Source: CAUZIZ01 sp965218775
GTDB lineage: Bacteria; Acidobacteriota; UBA6911; RPQK01; JAJDTT01
DNA length: 64,000 nucleotides
Direction of reading: 5' to 3'
Assembly (NCBI GenBank): GCA_965218775.1
Contig: CBDCLS010000002.1
Location: forward strand, 62,001-126,000
Below, piece after piece: positions 25,209 to 34,816 of the stretch. The notes beneath the pieces were generated by a model that ran no database searches, had not been told where the DNA came from, and worked only from the letters and a program-made list of their open reading frames with translations. Each line of letters begins with the position of its first letter. The first letter of the stretch is position 1. A program made the translations under genes and the position numbers.

Positions 25209-26753
25209 TTGAGTAGTGAAAAGCCAACCCTGATTGGCGAGCGATACAAAATCCTTCACTCCCTTGGCGAAGACAAGATTGGACCGGTGTCTCTGGCCAA
25301 AGATGAAGTTGCCGGAGGCGAAGTCGTGCTCCGGGCTCTGTCGCCCGAGATCATCGCAGATACGGCTACGATCGAGAAGCTCGGGAAAGAAATCGCAAGG
25401 CTGAACGGATTGGAGCATGAGGGGATTGTTTCATCTTACGACCTTTGCTGTCTCCGAGACCCGGGCGCGGCCTTTCTCGTCTGTGAGCACATAGATGGCC
25501 AGACTCTGCGTGAACTGCTCTCCAACAACCCTGAGTCCTTCCGTGAAGAGAACCGTTTTCGTGCTCTCGCAGAGCAGATCTTATCCGCCGTCGACTATGC
25601 ACATCGACGTGGGATCACACACCGCGACTTGACGTCGGACAACGTCCTGCTGACTCCCGATGACCGGATCAAGATCCTGGACTTCGGGATCGATGCGATG
25701 ATCGACGAGTCTCATCCGGAAGCCCGAAAGAAAATGTCCTGGGCCAGCAGGAAGCTCTCCTCTACGGGGATGGATGCAGAACGCGCAGTTCCGATCGACA
25801 TCCACTCGCTTGGCAGGCTGTTTCGTGAAATGCTCCTGGGAGAATCGGAGTCCTCCGAAGCACGCCAGGAAGAGGCCCCGTTGCCTATCTCCGGCATATC
25901 GGCCGGTCTGAACTCGCTCATCTTCAGTTGTCTCAGTAAGGAAAGCTCTCAGCGTCCAAAGACCGTCAAGGAGATTCTCGATCAGCTTCTGGACGGACGG
26001 GTTCAACAATCAGAAAAGAATGATCATGCACTTGCCGATTTGCGAGCCGAGAAGCCCCCGCCGTTGGCTGGGACAGACGAAGGAGAGTCGAATATGCCGG
26101 TCGAGGGCTCCGGTGGAAGGTGGCGAAGGAGAGCTGGCTTAGTAGTGCTGATTCTACTTGCGCTGGCGCTACTCCTTGTTTGGCAATGGCCGCAGTACAT
26201 CAGGGAACGCACCGGTGCCCAGATACGCGAAGAGGTGCGGTCTGGTGCTACCCCTGGTCGTCTGGCAAGTGGAAACGAAGCTTCTGAGTCCCCGCTTTCA
26301 AAGGAGCCCCTGCGCCCGGATGGAGGAGAGTCGGTGGGTTCGGCAGTTCAACCAGGGGACTCTCGTCCTCCTGAAGCGGTTCCTGGGGAGAGTCCTGGTA
26401 GGGCAGTGGAAAGCCAACGCTCCTCCAGCACGCTGACTCCTCCGCCGGGAGGTGTGGGTGGCGCGACCGACGTTATCGAGTCCCCGACCCGTTCAAGCAC
26501 TCGGACCACAGGCGGCTATACCTTGCAAGTTGGAGCTTTTGGGCTCAGCAAGTCGGCCCAGGACCTTACTTCCCGGTTAAGGGACCGTGGCTATGAAGCA
26601 AGGATCCAGGAACCTGGGGGAGGGAATAAATATTACCTCGTCTGGATTGGAGATTATGAGAACGTCGCGGCAGCCTCGCAGACTCAGAAACGCCTGGAAT
26701 CAGCCGGTTTTCATACCTACGTTCGACGCGTCGAGCCAGTCCGGCCCGAGTAG
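25209..26753 (+). CDS. Degenerate Ser/Thr kinase with TM helix and SPOR domain
   Basis: A 514-residue membrane protein; TTG start tentative. Residues ~13-265 are Hanks-type kinase-like, with DFG (158-160) and HRDLTSDN (138-145). The beta3 Lys is Arg42 (VVLRAL in place of VALKVL), the glycine loop is degraded (LGEDKIGPV), HRDLK has become HRDLT and no APE/SPE motif is seen in the activation segment. A single transmembrane helix (~309-327) follows, then a Pro/Ser-rich linker and a C-terminal SPOR domain (~435-508, YTLQVGAFGLSKSAQDL), which binds denuded peptidoglycan. It may be a pseudokinase that senses or scaffolds at division sites. Confidence 0.82.
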   Translation: MSSEKPTLIGERYKILHSLGEDKIGPVSLAKDEVAGGEVVLRALSPEIIADTATIEKLGKEIARLNGLEHEGIVSSYDLCCLRDPGAAFLVCEHIDGQTLRELLSNNPESFREENRFRALAEQILSAVDYAHRRGITHRDLTSDNVLLTPDDRIKILDFGIDAMIDESHPEARKKMSWASRKLSSTGMDAERAVPIDIHSLGRLFREMLLGESESSEARQEEAPLPISGISAGLNSLIFSCLSKESSQRPKTVKEILDQLLDGRVQQSEKNDHALADLRAEKPPPLAGTDEGESNMPVEGSGGRWRRRAGLVVLILLALALLLVWQWPQYIRERTGAQIREEVRSGATPGRLASGNEASESPLSKEPLRPDGGESVGSAVQPGDSRPPEAVPGESPGRAVESQRSSSTLTPPPGGVGGATDVIESPTRSSTRTTGGYTLQVGAFGLSKSAQDLTSRLRDRGYEARIQEPGGGNKYYLVWIGDYENVAAASQTQKRLESAGFHTYVRRVEPVRPE

Positions 26754-26874
26754 GATTACCCTTCCCAAGAACCCGTCGACTTGATCTCGCGTCAATGGGG
26801 TGCGGGTGTCGATCAGCGTTGGCCCCTGCTCCTCGTTTCTAGTAGAGTGCTCTCCGCCGCTGGGAAAAGCACCT

Positions 26875-28425
26875 ATGCTTGAGCAACTCAGGTTTATCGA
26901 CCTTCTTGTGATTGTTCTCAATCTCGGGGCGATGATCGCCATCGGGGTATACACTTCCCGTAAGAGCAAGTCGCCGGAAGCTTATTTTCTGGCTAATCGG
27001 AGCATGCCTGGTTGGGTGGTCGGGATCTCTCTGATGGCGACGATCATCAGTTCCATGACCTTCTTGGCGATGCCGGGTTTTGCCTTTCAGCAGGACTGGC
27101 GCTACATCCCCGGGCACATGACCTATCTCATCGCCAGCGCGGCAGCTCTCTTCCTGTTCTTGCCCTTCTTCCGGGCTGGGCGTTTCAACTCAGCCTACGA
27201 ATATCTGGAACATCGCTTCGGACGTTGGGCGAGGCTCTACGCGGCGGCTGGATTCATTCTGTTTCAGATGTTCCGGCTGGGCGTGATTCTCTACGCAGTG
27301 TCCCTGGCGATTGAGACCCTGAGCGGATTCCCTCTGCCCTGGATCATCATTGCTTTCGGTGTTCTGGTGGTGTTCTACACCACAGCTGGCGGTCTGGAAG
27401 CGGTGATCTGGACCGACGTACTTCAGGGTTGTGCGCTGGTCGGAGGGGGACTTCTATGTGTGCCCATTGTGGCCGGTTTGCTTCCGGGTGGATTCAGTCA
27501 GATTCTGGTTGAGGCCCAGGCGGCCGAGAAGTTCGCTGTGGGAAGTACTGATTTTTCCTGGACCGAAAAGACCCTGTGGGTGAACACCCTTCTCTATTTC
27601 TTTCTCTTCCTGCAGGTTCTGAGCACGGACCAGATGACGGTTCAGCGCTACTCGGCGATGAAGACGGATCGCGATGCCCGTCAGGGAGTCATCCTCGGAG
27701 CTTTCTCCACGGTTGGAGTCTGGCTCTACTTTACTTTTGTGGGGACGGCACTGTACGTTTTCTACAACCACTTTCCCACGCCCGAATTAGAGAGTCTTCA
27801 ACCGGAACAAGTTTTCCCCTACTTCATACTGACCCGGATGCCGGCTGGACTGGCAGGCCTCATCATCTCGGGATTGTTGGCGGCTGCTATGTCGACTCTG
27901 GACTCGAGTATCAATGCCTCCTCTGCCACCGTGACCACCGATTTCTATCGGCGTCTGTTCGTTCCAGACCGCGAGGAACGACACTACGTGACGGTGGGCC
28001 GCTGGTTGTCGGTGTTTTTCGGAGCGATCATGATCGCTGCGGCACTGCTGATCTACATGACCCGGACCGAGACACTGATGGACCTCCAGAGCCTGATCAT
28101 GTCCATCCTGAGTGGAGGATTATTAGGTCTTTTCTTGCTGGGTTTCCTGACGCGGAGAGTCGACAGCCGAGCAGCTCTGGTGGCGACCCTCACCGTCTTG
28201 GGCGCTGTCTGTCTCTGGGTCTTTGTCGGTAGCGAGACGGGTGCCCGCTCGTTGCCAGCCCTGAGCCGATTTTTCCCCGACCGATTCTGGATCATTGTTC
28301 TAGCCAATCTGCTGCTGCTGGGATTGGGGTATGGCCTCAGCTTTCTGTTACCCGGCCGGCCGGAAAAGGAGTTGACCAACCTTACGATCTGGACGCGTCG
28401 AAAGTCGGCGCCGTCAGACGGCTAG
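26875..28425 (+). CDS. Sodium:solute symporter (SSS family)
   Basis: A 516-residue integral membrane protein with about 13-14 hydrophobic helices. SSS signatures: YFLANRSMPGWVVGISLMAT, YEYLEHRFG, YTTAGGLEAVIWTDVLQG (the classic GGxxAVxxTDxxQ), STDQMTVQRY and AAAMSTLDSSINASS. The start ATG 26875 gives MLEQLRFIDLLVIV; upstream in-frame ATG 26800 would add a non-homologous leader. Related to PutP/SglT-like symporters taking up sugars, amino acids or organic acids with sodium. The substrate is not readable from sequence. Confidence 0.9.
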   Translation: MLEQLRFIDLLVIVLNLGAMIAIGVYTSRKSKSPEAYFLANRSMPGWVVGISLMATIISSMTFLAMPGFAFQQDWRYIPGHMTYLIASAAALFLFLPFFRAGRFNSAYEYLEHRFGRWARLYAAAGFILFQMFRLGVILYAVSLAIETLSGFPLPWIIIAFGVLVVFYTTAGGLEAVIWTDVLQGCALVGGGLLCVPIVAGLLPGGFSQILVEAQAAEKFAVGSTDFSWTEKTLWVNTLLYFFLFLQVLSTDQMTVQRYSAMKTDRDARQGVILGAFSTVGVWLYFTFVGTALYVFYNHFPTPELESLQPEQVFPYFILTRMPAGLAGLIISGLLAAAMSTLDSSINASSATVTTDFYRRLFVPDREERHYVTVGRWLSVFFGAIMIAAALLIYMTRTETLMDLQSLIMSILSGGLLGLFLLGFLTRRVDSRAALVATLTVLGAVCLWVFVGSETGARSLPALSRFFPDRFWIIVLANLLLLGLGYGLSFLLPGRPEKELTNLTIWTRRKSAPSDG

Positions 28426-28448
28426 ATCAAAGACAGGGAGGATTGATT

Positions 28449-28619
28449 TTGCGAATTCCTTTCGCCTCGTGCCTGATTCCAGTGGTCCTTGTCGCACTGT
28501 CGGCAGTACCGGTCAGTGCAGAGCGCCCGTTCTACGTGTTCAACTCCGACAGCGGGACCTCGGCGTTTGCCAATGTCAAGGGTGAGGTTTCAGACAAGGT
28601 CAAGCGGCAGATTCTGTGA
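28449..28619 (+). CDS. Small secreted protein, possibly a truncated gene
   Basis: A 56-residue frame: TTG 28449 with GGGAGGA 6 nt upstream, and a signal-peptide-like segment RIPFASCLIPVVLVALSAVPVSA-ERPFYVFNS. It ends 20 bp inside the convergent antiporter gene. After the signal there is only ~35 residues, so this may be the 5' remnant of a longer exported protein. I do not recognise the mature part. Confidence 0.45.
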   Translation: MRIPFASCLIPVVLVALSAVPVSAERPFYVFNSDSGTSAFANVKGEVSDKVKRQIL

Positions 28620-30315
28620 CTTGGATTTCTGGATCTAGTTCAAGCGCACGGTCCTGTTGACGCTGTATCCACTTCTCTATCCTGTCGCTGGAGATGTCCA
28701 AGGCGCGCAGGACGGCACTTGCCAGATCTACTCCTTCGGGAAAGCTGTAGGACACGATAGGAGTTGCACCCAAGGCTTCAAACCTCTTCGCCTCCTCACC
28801 CGTAGTGGCGGAGACAAAGCGTGTCAGGTTGGGGTAGCGAACCGAGATTGTGGGACCTACCTCAGCCGCAACTTGCTCGCGGGGAACTGCGATCGCCAGG
28901 ATTCTCGCCTCCGCCATTTGAATGGTTTCTGCCAACCGGAGATCGGCCAGATCTCCGAAAGCCACGGCGTAGCCGTCGATCCTGGCGGTCACGAATCTGT
29001 CATGGTCGAAGTCAAAGGCCTTGTAGGCGATGCCGTGGTCATCCAAGGCATGGGTGAGCTGTCGGCCTACCTCGCTCATTCCAATGATGACGACCTTCGC
29101 AGGTCCCTCCTGCTCTCCGGTAATCTCGCCAGCATGCTCCTTCCAGGCTTCGTCAGCCAGGCGTGCCGTAAGGCGATGACCCAGGGCCGAGAGGGATGGA
29201 GTCAGCGCCATGCTCGCTGCCACTGCGGCAATTAGAATCGACGATAATTCGGCTGCGATTGCTCCACTGAGCAGTGGCAAAGCCAGGATCACAAAGGCGA
29301 ATTCACTTCCTTGCGAAAGCAGCACTCCGATCTGAATCGAGATGAATGAGGGCAGCCGGATTACCCACGCTGCGAGGTAGACAAACGCGGCTTTGACAAC
29401 AAGTAAAAGAAGCAACGCCAGTAAGACCTGGGGCCAGTGAAGCGCCAACATCTGAAGGTTCAGTGCCATTCCCACCGTGATGAAAAAGAAACCCAACAGT
29501 AGGCCACGAAAGGGTTTGACTTCCGTTTGGATGACGTGCCGATAAGGCGTCTCCGAAATGATCATTCCGCTGAGAAAGGCACCCAGAGTCAGCGACAGAC
29601 CAACTGCGGCGGTAGCGGCGCCGGTTGCCAGGACGACGAGGAGGGTCGTGGCTGTGAAGATTTCTTCGTGTTTGGCTCGGGACAAGAAGGCGAAGAGAGG
29701 GCCAATCACATAGCGTCCGACTACGATTGCCCCCATGAACGCGAGCGCGGCCTTGACCAGAGCGGATCCAAGGTCGAACGCCAGGGAGGGGCCACTACTT
29801 CCCATCGAGGCCGCCAGGATCAACAGGAAGATTGCGCACACATCTTGAAAAATGAGAACAGCAGTAGCCGATTGGCCCACCGGACAGCTTTGCTGACTGT
29901 ATTCCTTGACTGTTTCAGTTGCGACCGCAGTCGAGGACAGGGCGAGGGTGGCTCCTAGCACGATTGCTAGCTCAGTAGTGAGCTCGGCTCCCTTCAGCAG
30001 CACCAGGCTGAGCGCGAAGGTACACAGCGCCATCTGAAGAGGGCCCAGGCCAAGGATGTCCCGACGTGCTTCCCAGAGTCGTGGGAGAGAGAAGTGAAGG
30101 CCGATATCGAAGAGCAGAAACACTACGCCGAGCTCGGCGAGAAGATGGGTGGTCTTGCTCTCCTCGATGATGCTCAGACCGTAGGGGCCAACCAGTACCC
30201 CCGCCACCAGATAACCCACGATGGGGCTCATGCGGAGGGGACGCACCAGGAAGACTGCTACGATGCCGACGAAGAGCAAGAGTAGCACCGGTTGAAGGGT
30301 GTGAACCTGTTCCAT
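28600..30315 (-). CDS. Kef-type (CPA2) cation:proton antiporter with TrkA-N domain
   Basis: A 571-residue protein. Residues ~1-385 form the CPA2 Na+/H+ exchanger domain with ~12 helices, including GYLVAGVLVGPYG, LGVVFLLFDIGLHFS, ALSSTAVATETVKE and GAFLSGMIISETPYRH. Residues ~405-525 form a Rossmann RCK/TrkA-N domain (VVIIGMSEVGRQLTHAL), here GMSEVG where GxGxxG is usual, so nucleotide binding may be altered. Probably exports K+ or exchanges Na+/K+ for protons. Its 3' end overlaps the small secreted ORF by 20 bp in convergent orientation. Confidence 0.9.
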   Translation of the reverse strand: MEQVHTLQPVLLLLFVGIVAVFLVRPLRMSPIVGYLVAGVLVGPYGLSIIEESKTTHLLAELGVVFLLFDIGLHFSLPRLWEARRDILGLGPLQMALCTFALSLVLLKGAELTTELAIVLGATLALSSTAVATETVKEYSQQSCPVGQSATAVLIFQDVCAIFLLILAASMGSSGPSLAFDLGSALVKAALAFMGAIVVGRYVIGPLFAFLSRAKHEEIFTATTLLVVLATGAATAAVGLSLTLGAFLSGMIISETPYRHVIQTEVKPFRGLLLGFFFITVGMALNLQMLALHWPQVLLALLLLLVVKAAFVYLAAWVIRLPSFISIQIGVLLSQGSEFAFVILALPLLSGAIAAELSSILIAAVAASMALTPSLSALGHRLTARLADEAWKEHAGEITGEQEGPAKVVIIGMSEVGRQLTHALDDHGIAYKAFDFDHDRFVTARIDGYAVAFGDLADLRLAETIQMAEARILAIAVPREQVAAEVGPTISVRYPNLTRFVSATTGEEAKRFEALGATPIVSYSFPEGVDLASAVLRALDISSDRIEKWIQRQQDRALELDPEIQVTESAA

Positions 30316-30706
30316 GGTGATGGATCTTCAGTTGAGTATTCTGGTTACTCGCGAGTCGCAACGCCTCCCGCCGCCGACCAGCTATCTAATAACGTGCCCG
30401 AGGGGGGCCTTGGGCACACACCTCCACGGGATCCCGAGAGTTATACTACACGCAGCGGGCCGGCACGACCCAGTTTATGAAGCCTTACCATGCTCGTGGA
30501 CGGATAGGAATTCAGATTTTTCAGTTGTGGAAGTGTCGCCTCGACTATTTCAGGCTTCAAGACCAGACTCGTGTCGCCTTGCAGGTCGTCTTCTCGAAGG
30601 ATCGGATTCAACAGACACCAAAGATCAACCCACAGTGCTTGTACCCCTTTGGCCCCACAGATCCAGGTTGGCTGACCGCGCGGTCGCTACGGAGCGGGGT
30701 TGAGAA
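30316..30706. other. Intergenic, nothing recognised
   Basis: About 390 bp between the divergent antiporter gene and the spermidine synthase-like gene. Several frames are open but none has codon-like composition or homology I recognise. Promoters for both flanking genes must lie here; I cannot place them reliably. Confidence 0.3.
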
Positions 30707-32803
30707 ATGCGAGTCGAGTCACAACGCTCTGCCATCCTTTTCATCTCTGCGATTACGGTCAGTTCCTTTCTGCTCTTCCAGGTGCAGCCACTGGTCGCCC
30801 GTTTCGCCCTACCCTGGTTCGGTGGGGCGCCTGCCGTATGGACCGTCTGTATGTTGTTCTTCCAGGCGCTGCTTCTGGGAGGATACGCCTATGCACACTG
30901 GCTCAACACGACCCTTCGGCCGAAGAGGCAGCTGTTTGTGCACGCTGCGCTTCTACTCGGGAGCCTTTTTCTACTTCCACTGATCCCTTCAGATGCTTGG
31001 AGGGTCCAACAGATCTCTAACCCAACCGGATATATCCTGGCTTTTCTGCTGACCCTGGTGGGTCTGCACTACTTCTTGTTGGCATCCACCGCACCCCTGA
31101 TTCAAGCGTGGTACGCTCAGAGATATCCAGATCGCTCTCCCTATCGGTTGTACGCCTGGTCCAATACCAGCTCCCTGGTGGCGCTGCTGAGTTATCCTTT
31201 CGTCTTCGAGCCCGCGTTCTCGTTGGACGTTCAAGCCTATCTATGGTCCGGCCTATACCTGGTTTTTCTGCTGCTCTGCATCGCAGCCGGGTTGGCGTTT
31301 TCCAGGAGCGTCCGGATTGAGAACGGAGGACCGTTCCCAACTTCCAAGCCAGTTTCTCCGCCTGAGTACCGCGGACGCCCGTTCCCTGTTCTGCTTCTAT
31401 GGTTCTTTCTACCGTTTTGCGCTTCGGTTTTGTTGTTGGCGATCACCAACGAGCTCTGTCATGACGTGGCGGTGGTCCCCTTCCTGTGGGTGGCTCCGTT
31501 GAGTCTGTACCTGCTCTCCTTCATCCTCACCTTTGAAAGCAGCCGATGGTACAAGCGTGTTCTATGGGTTCCCCTCGCCGCAATCCTCCTCTACTCGATT
31601 CGCTACACAGCCTGGTTCTCGGAGGAGGCACTACTGAGCGTCGACCTGGGATTGTGGTGCGCGATTCTGTTCGTGTTTTGCATGCTGTGCCACGGGGAAG
31701 TCGCAACCCTCAAACCAGAAGCACTTCAGCTGACCAAATTCTACTTGACGATTGCTGCTGGGGGTGCTGCCGGCGGGATCTTCGTCGCCCTCCTTGCGCC
31801 GCGAGTGTTTCGATCCTACGCCGAGCTTCCGGTGGGACTCTGTCTCAGTATAGTGCTGATCGGTCTGCTGCTGATGCGCGCACCTCTCGAGAGGGCGCTG
31901 AAAAGGTTGCAACTGGGAGGCCGCTTCCTGGCAAGGATCGTCCCCATGGTGTTATATGCCACCCTGGTTGTTTACATCGGCTGGGATGTGTTCTCGTCCG
32001 TTGACGTTCCTGAAGATGTGATAGCAAAGGATCGAAACTTCTATGGAGTGCTTCAAGTGCGTGATGAAGAACAAAAAGACTCCCATTGGATTCGATATCT
32101 TGAGCACGGCCGGATCATTCACGGTGCTCAATACCAGGATCCCGAACGAGAGAGCATTCCTCTTACCTACTATGGCACTGAAAGTGGTTTAGGCGTCTTG
32201 ATTCGCCACGATCCCAAGGCAATCGGTAGGCGCATAGGTGCGATCGGCCTGGGTGCTGGGTCGATTGCGGGCCTCATGCGAAGCAGGGACACACTGCGAT
32301 TCTATGAGATCAACCCTCAGGTAATTCAGTACGCTCAGGAACACTTCAGCTATCTAGAGCAGAGCCAGGCGGAGATCGAGATGGTCCTGGGGGACGCGAG
32401 GATCTCCCTGGAAGCTGAACCTCCCCAAGGCTTCGATCTCCTGGTCCTAGACGCCTTCAATGGGGACGCTCCCCCGGTTCATCTGTTCACCCTCGAAGCC
32501 TTTGAGCTGTACCGACGGCATCTGGCGCCCGGTGGCACGATCCTGGTTCATATTTCGAATCTGTATTTCGACTTCGCTCCCCTGATATGGGGCCTGGCCG
32601 ACCACTTCAAGATGTCTGCAGGCATCTTCTCGACGGAAGACGACGAGCTCGAGCAGTACGGCGCAGACTGGGCCATCATCACGGAGCGGGAGGATCTCTT
32701 TGAGCTGGAGTGGATCCAGGATGAAGCGGTGTTTCCCGAGCCAGATGCGGAGAGAATCCTCTGGTCTGACAAGTACAGCAGTTTGTTTGGATTAATGTAT
32801 TGA
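30707..32803 (+). CDS. Membrane-fused spermidine synthase-like protein
   Basis: A 698-residue fusion. The first ~430 residues contain about 11-12 hydrophobic helices beginning AILFISAITVSSFLLFQVQPL and including VWTVCMLFFQALLLGGYAYAH, the standard N-terminal module of membrane-fused spermidine synthases. Residues ~455-690 are a Rossmann aminopropyltransferase-like domain, with GLGAGSIAGLMR (GxGxG), FYEINPQVIQYA, VLGDARISL, FDLLVLDAFNGDAPP and LAPGGTILVHISN. Polyamine synthesis is plausible but not proven for this membrane version. The TGA stop at 32801 abuts the second dispersed repeat family. Confidence 0.85.
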   Translation: MRVESQRSAILFISAITVSSFLLFQVQPLVARFALPWFGGAPAVWTVCMLFFQALLLGGYAYAHWLNTTLRPKRQLFVHAALLLGSLFLLPLIPSDAWRVQQISNPTGYILAFLLTLVGLHYFLLASTAPLIQAWYAQRYPDRSPYRLYAWSNTSSLVALLSYPFVFEPAFSLDVQAYLWSGLYLVFLLLCIAAGLAFSRSVRIENGGPFPTSKPVSPPEYRGRPFPVLLLWFFLPFCASVLLLAITNELCHDVAVVPFLWVAPLSLYLLSFILTFESSRWYKRVLWVPLAAILLYSIRYTAWFSEEALLSVDLGLWCAILFVFCMLCHGEVATLKPEALQLTKFYLTIAAGGAAGGIFVALLAPRVFRSYAELPVGLCLSIVLIGLLLMRAPLERALKRLQLGGRFLARIVPMVLYATLVVYIGWDVFSSVDVPEDVIAKDRNFYGVLQVRDEEQKDSHWIRYLEHGRIIHGAQYQDPERESIPLTYYGTESGLGVLIRHDPKAIGRRIGAIGLGAGSIAGLMRSRDTLRFYEINPQVIQYAQEHFSYLEQSQAEIEMVLGDARISLEAEPPQGFDLLVLDAFNGDAPPVHLFTLEAFELYRRHLAPGGTILVHISNLYFDFAPLIWGLADHFKMSAGIFSTEDDELEQYGADWAIITEREDLFELEWIQDEAVFPEPDAERILWSDKYSSLFGLMY

Positions 32804-32912
32804 TAGTCGGCACCCGATCTTACGGACAGCGTCCGATTTGATCGAAATCGAACGGCGGCTTTCACCCCTCGAAGCGGACATTCAAATTTTCCCCAGAAAC
32901 GTCGAACGAAGT
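32801..32912 (-). repeat. Dispersed repeat family 2, copy 1
   Basis: About 110 bp which, read on the minus strand, aligns with 39067-39171 at roughly 80% identity; the last ~34 bp (GACGCTGTC-GTAAGATCGGG and following) are almost identical. The copies are in inverted orientation and bracket a 6-kb interval that includes the IS1380-type element, a vapC remnant and a TA-like pair. No convincing coding frame is shared by both copies. Confidence 0.7.
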
Positions 32913-33098
32913 ACCGCAAACGGCCAAGCAATCATTCCGCGCAGATCAAGCGGTCATACGGCCACGAAAAGCTTGTGGCTGAAAAGAATGGGTCGCCTTT
33001 TCGAGAAACAAGGACAAGGATGGCAGTTTCAAGCACACGACCAGCTTCGTAGTTGAACGCCGATTCTGCCGCCCCAGGGGAACGGGTTCGAGGATCTC

Positions 33099-33218
33099 CT
33101 AATCGGTCAGCGGGCAGGTTGCCCAACCACGCCGCCGATTCTCGGCAAACCACTTATGGGCCGCCTCGTGATAGGCATGCGTCGGATCAAAGGGAGCTAT
33201 CAGCACGTTCACGTCTAG
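33099..33218 (-). pseudogene. vapC-like PIN toxin remnant, split by IS
   Basis: Forty codons ending in TAG at 33099, reading LDVNVLIAPFDPTHAYHEAA then KWFAENRRRGWATCPLTD. This matches the N-terminal third of VapC PIN-domain toxins, including the first catalytic Asp in LDVNVLIA. The 5' end is the CTAG target site of the IS1380-type element. Beyond the other IS end (34912 onward) only ~20 bp could be the start of the gene, and the 3' two-thirds are missing too, so the toxin is dead. No vapB partner is seen. Confidence 0.65.
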
Positions 33219-33415
33219 CCCGGATTTCTCATAGTGAAAGCAGAAAGGCTGATTTTAGTCGATTTTTCGACTCTGGTTTGAGCCGAAGTCTCAGTTGAGG
33301 GCACTGTAGAGTGCGAGAGCTTGGTGACACCTATGTTGAAGGCGGAAAACCGGTTTTTCAGACACACCTCAGCCGCCTCAGTTGCAGATGGTTGGGATTT
33401 CCGGTTTGCCTCCGC

Positions 33416-34813
33416 TCAGCCGAGCTGTTGAAGCTGGGCCAAGGTTTGGGCGTAGAGTGTTTGGTAAGGATAACCCTCGCTCAGCGACAAGCTCACCCGT
33501 CGGACACTGACCCGAATCTGGCCTCCTATCTTCAACAGTTTGAGGCGAATCGTCTGGCATTGCGCCTTCGCCCACTGGGTCCCCTTCAAAGCGACACACC
33601 TGAGCGTGTGCAGCAGATTGTAAGCCACCGAGGAAAACCACAGGCGCAGCTGATTGCTCTTCATGCGGTGCGTCGAGGTCCGATCGGCAAACAGCTCTAG
33701 CTGCTGCTCCTTAATCCGATTCTCCGCTTCCCCTCGCGCGCAGTACAGCTCCTCGTACAGCTTTTGGGCGGGCCACCGCTTCGCTCCCAGCGAGGTGACG
33801 ACAAAGCGGGGATTGGATCCCTTACCCGTGTACTCGGCCTTGCCCACCACTCGCCGCTCTTGACTCCAGCTTTTGCGCGTCTGGTAACGAAAGTCCTTGT
33901 AGACTCGGGCGCTGCTGCCGTTGGCTTGTTGCAGTGCCTGGGCCTGTTCCAACTCGGACTCCAGGGCCCCCTCTAAGCGCTGATTGCGGGCCAGACCGAA
34001 GACGTAATCCACTCGATGCTCCTCACACCATTTCATCAACGCCTCGCGGGCAAAGCTGCTGTCCGCCCGCAGAGTAATGCGGACCTTCGGCCACTTCGCC
34101 CGCAGTTGTCCCACCATCCGCTCCATCTCCTGGACCGCTCCTTCGGAGCCATCCAGGTTCGACACCCGCAGCTTGGCCCCCAGCACATACCCCTCGCAAA
34201 ACACATACAGCGGCAGGTAGCAGTAACACCGGTAGTAGCCATGGTAGAAACGACCCTCCTGTTCTCCGTGCAGCGGATCATCCGTCGCATCCAGGTCCAA
34301 GACCAACTCCTTCGGTTTCCCGCCTCGCACCCGAATGAACTGCTCCACCAAAAACGCTTCGACCGCGGCTTCATCCACCGGCGTCTTGCGATATTTATCC
34401 TGCGTCACCGAGGACAACTCCAAACGATTGAGGGTGCTCTTGCCCGCACACGCCTTGCCTCGATCCGCTTCCGCTCGCCGATCCCTCCCCAAGGGATCTT
34501 CCTTGCCGACCAACACCGCCATCAGCGGATCTGCCCGGAGCTCCTCATGATCGTTGACATCCTCATAGCCTAGGGCCAGTCCGTAAATCCGCTGCCCCAC
34601 CAGTTCCTCCACACTGAACTCGGTGAAGCGAGGATCGCGCCGGTCCCCAAAGCAGGCGGCCAAGCCGCTAATGAACCCATAGCGGCTCTCCACCTCCCGT
34701 AACAGCAACCCCCCGGAGTCTGAGGTGATCTGCCCCCCATTGAATTCTGCCTCGACTCGGCGCCCTTCTAGCTCTTGAAACTCCAGCTTGGAAGCGATAC
34801 ACTCTGTGGTCAT
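33416..34813 (-). CDS. IS1380 family transposase
   Basis: A 465-residue DDE transposase, apparently intact. N-terminal FNGGQITSDSGGLLLREVE, then FGDRRDPRFTEFSVEELVGQ, LVLDLDATDDPLHGEQEG (first Asp), RITLRADSSFAREALMKWCE (second Asp), VDYVFGLARNQRL and a Glu in RGEAENRIKEQQLELFADRTS are all characteristic of the IS1380 group. The start is ATG 34813, with AAGGAG 9 nt upstream that lies inside an inverted repeat. Confidence 0.93.
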   Translation of the reverse strand: MTTECIASKLEFQELEGRRVEAEFNGGQITSDSGGLLLREVESRYGFISGLAACFGDRRDPRFTEFSVEELVGQRIYGLALGYEDVNDHEELRADPLMAVLVGKEDPLGRDRRAEADRGKACAGKSTLNRLELSSVTQDKYRKTPVDEAAVEAFLVEQFIRVRGGKPKELVLDLDATDDPLHGEQEGRFYHGYYRCYCYLPLYVFCEGYVLGAKLRVSNLDGSEGAVQEMERMVGQLRAKWPKVRITLRADSSFAREALMKWCEEHRVDYVFGLARNQRLEGALESELEQAQALQQANGSSARVYKDFRYQTRKSWSQERRVVGKAEYTGKGSNPRFVVTSLGAKRWPAQKLYEELYCARGEAENRIKEQQLELFADRTSTHRMKSNQLRLWFSSVAYNLLHTLRCVALKGTQWAKAQCQTIRLKLLKIGGQIRVSVRRVSLSLSEGYPYQTLYAQTLAQLQQLG

Positions 34814-34816
34814 AGT

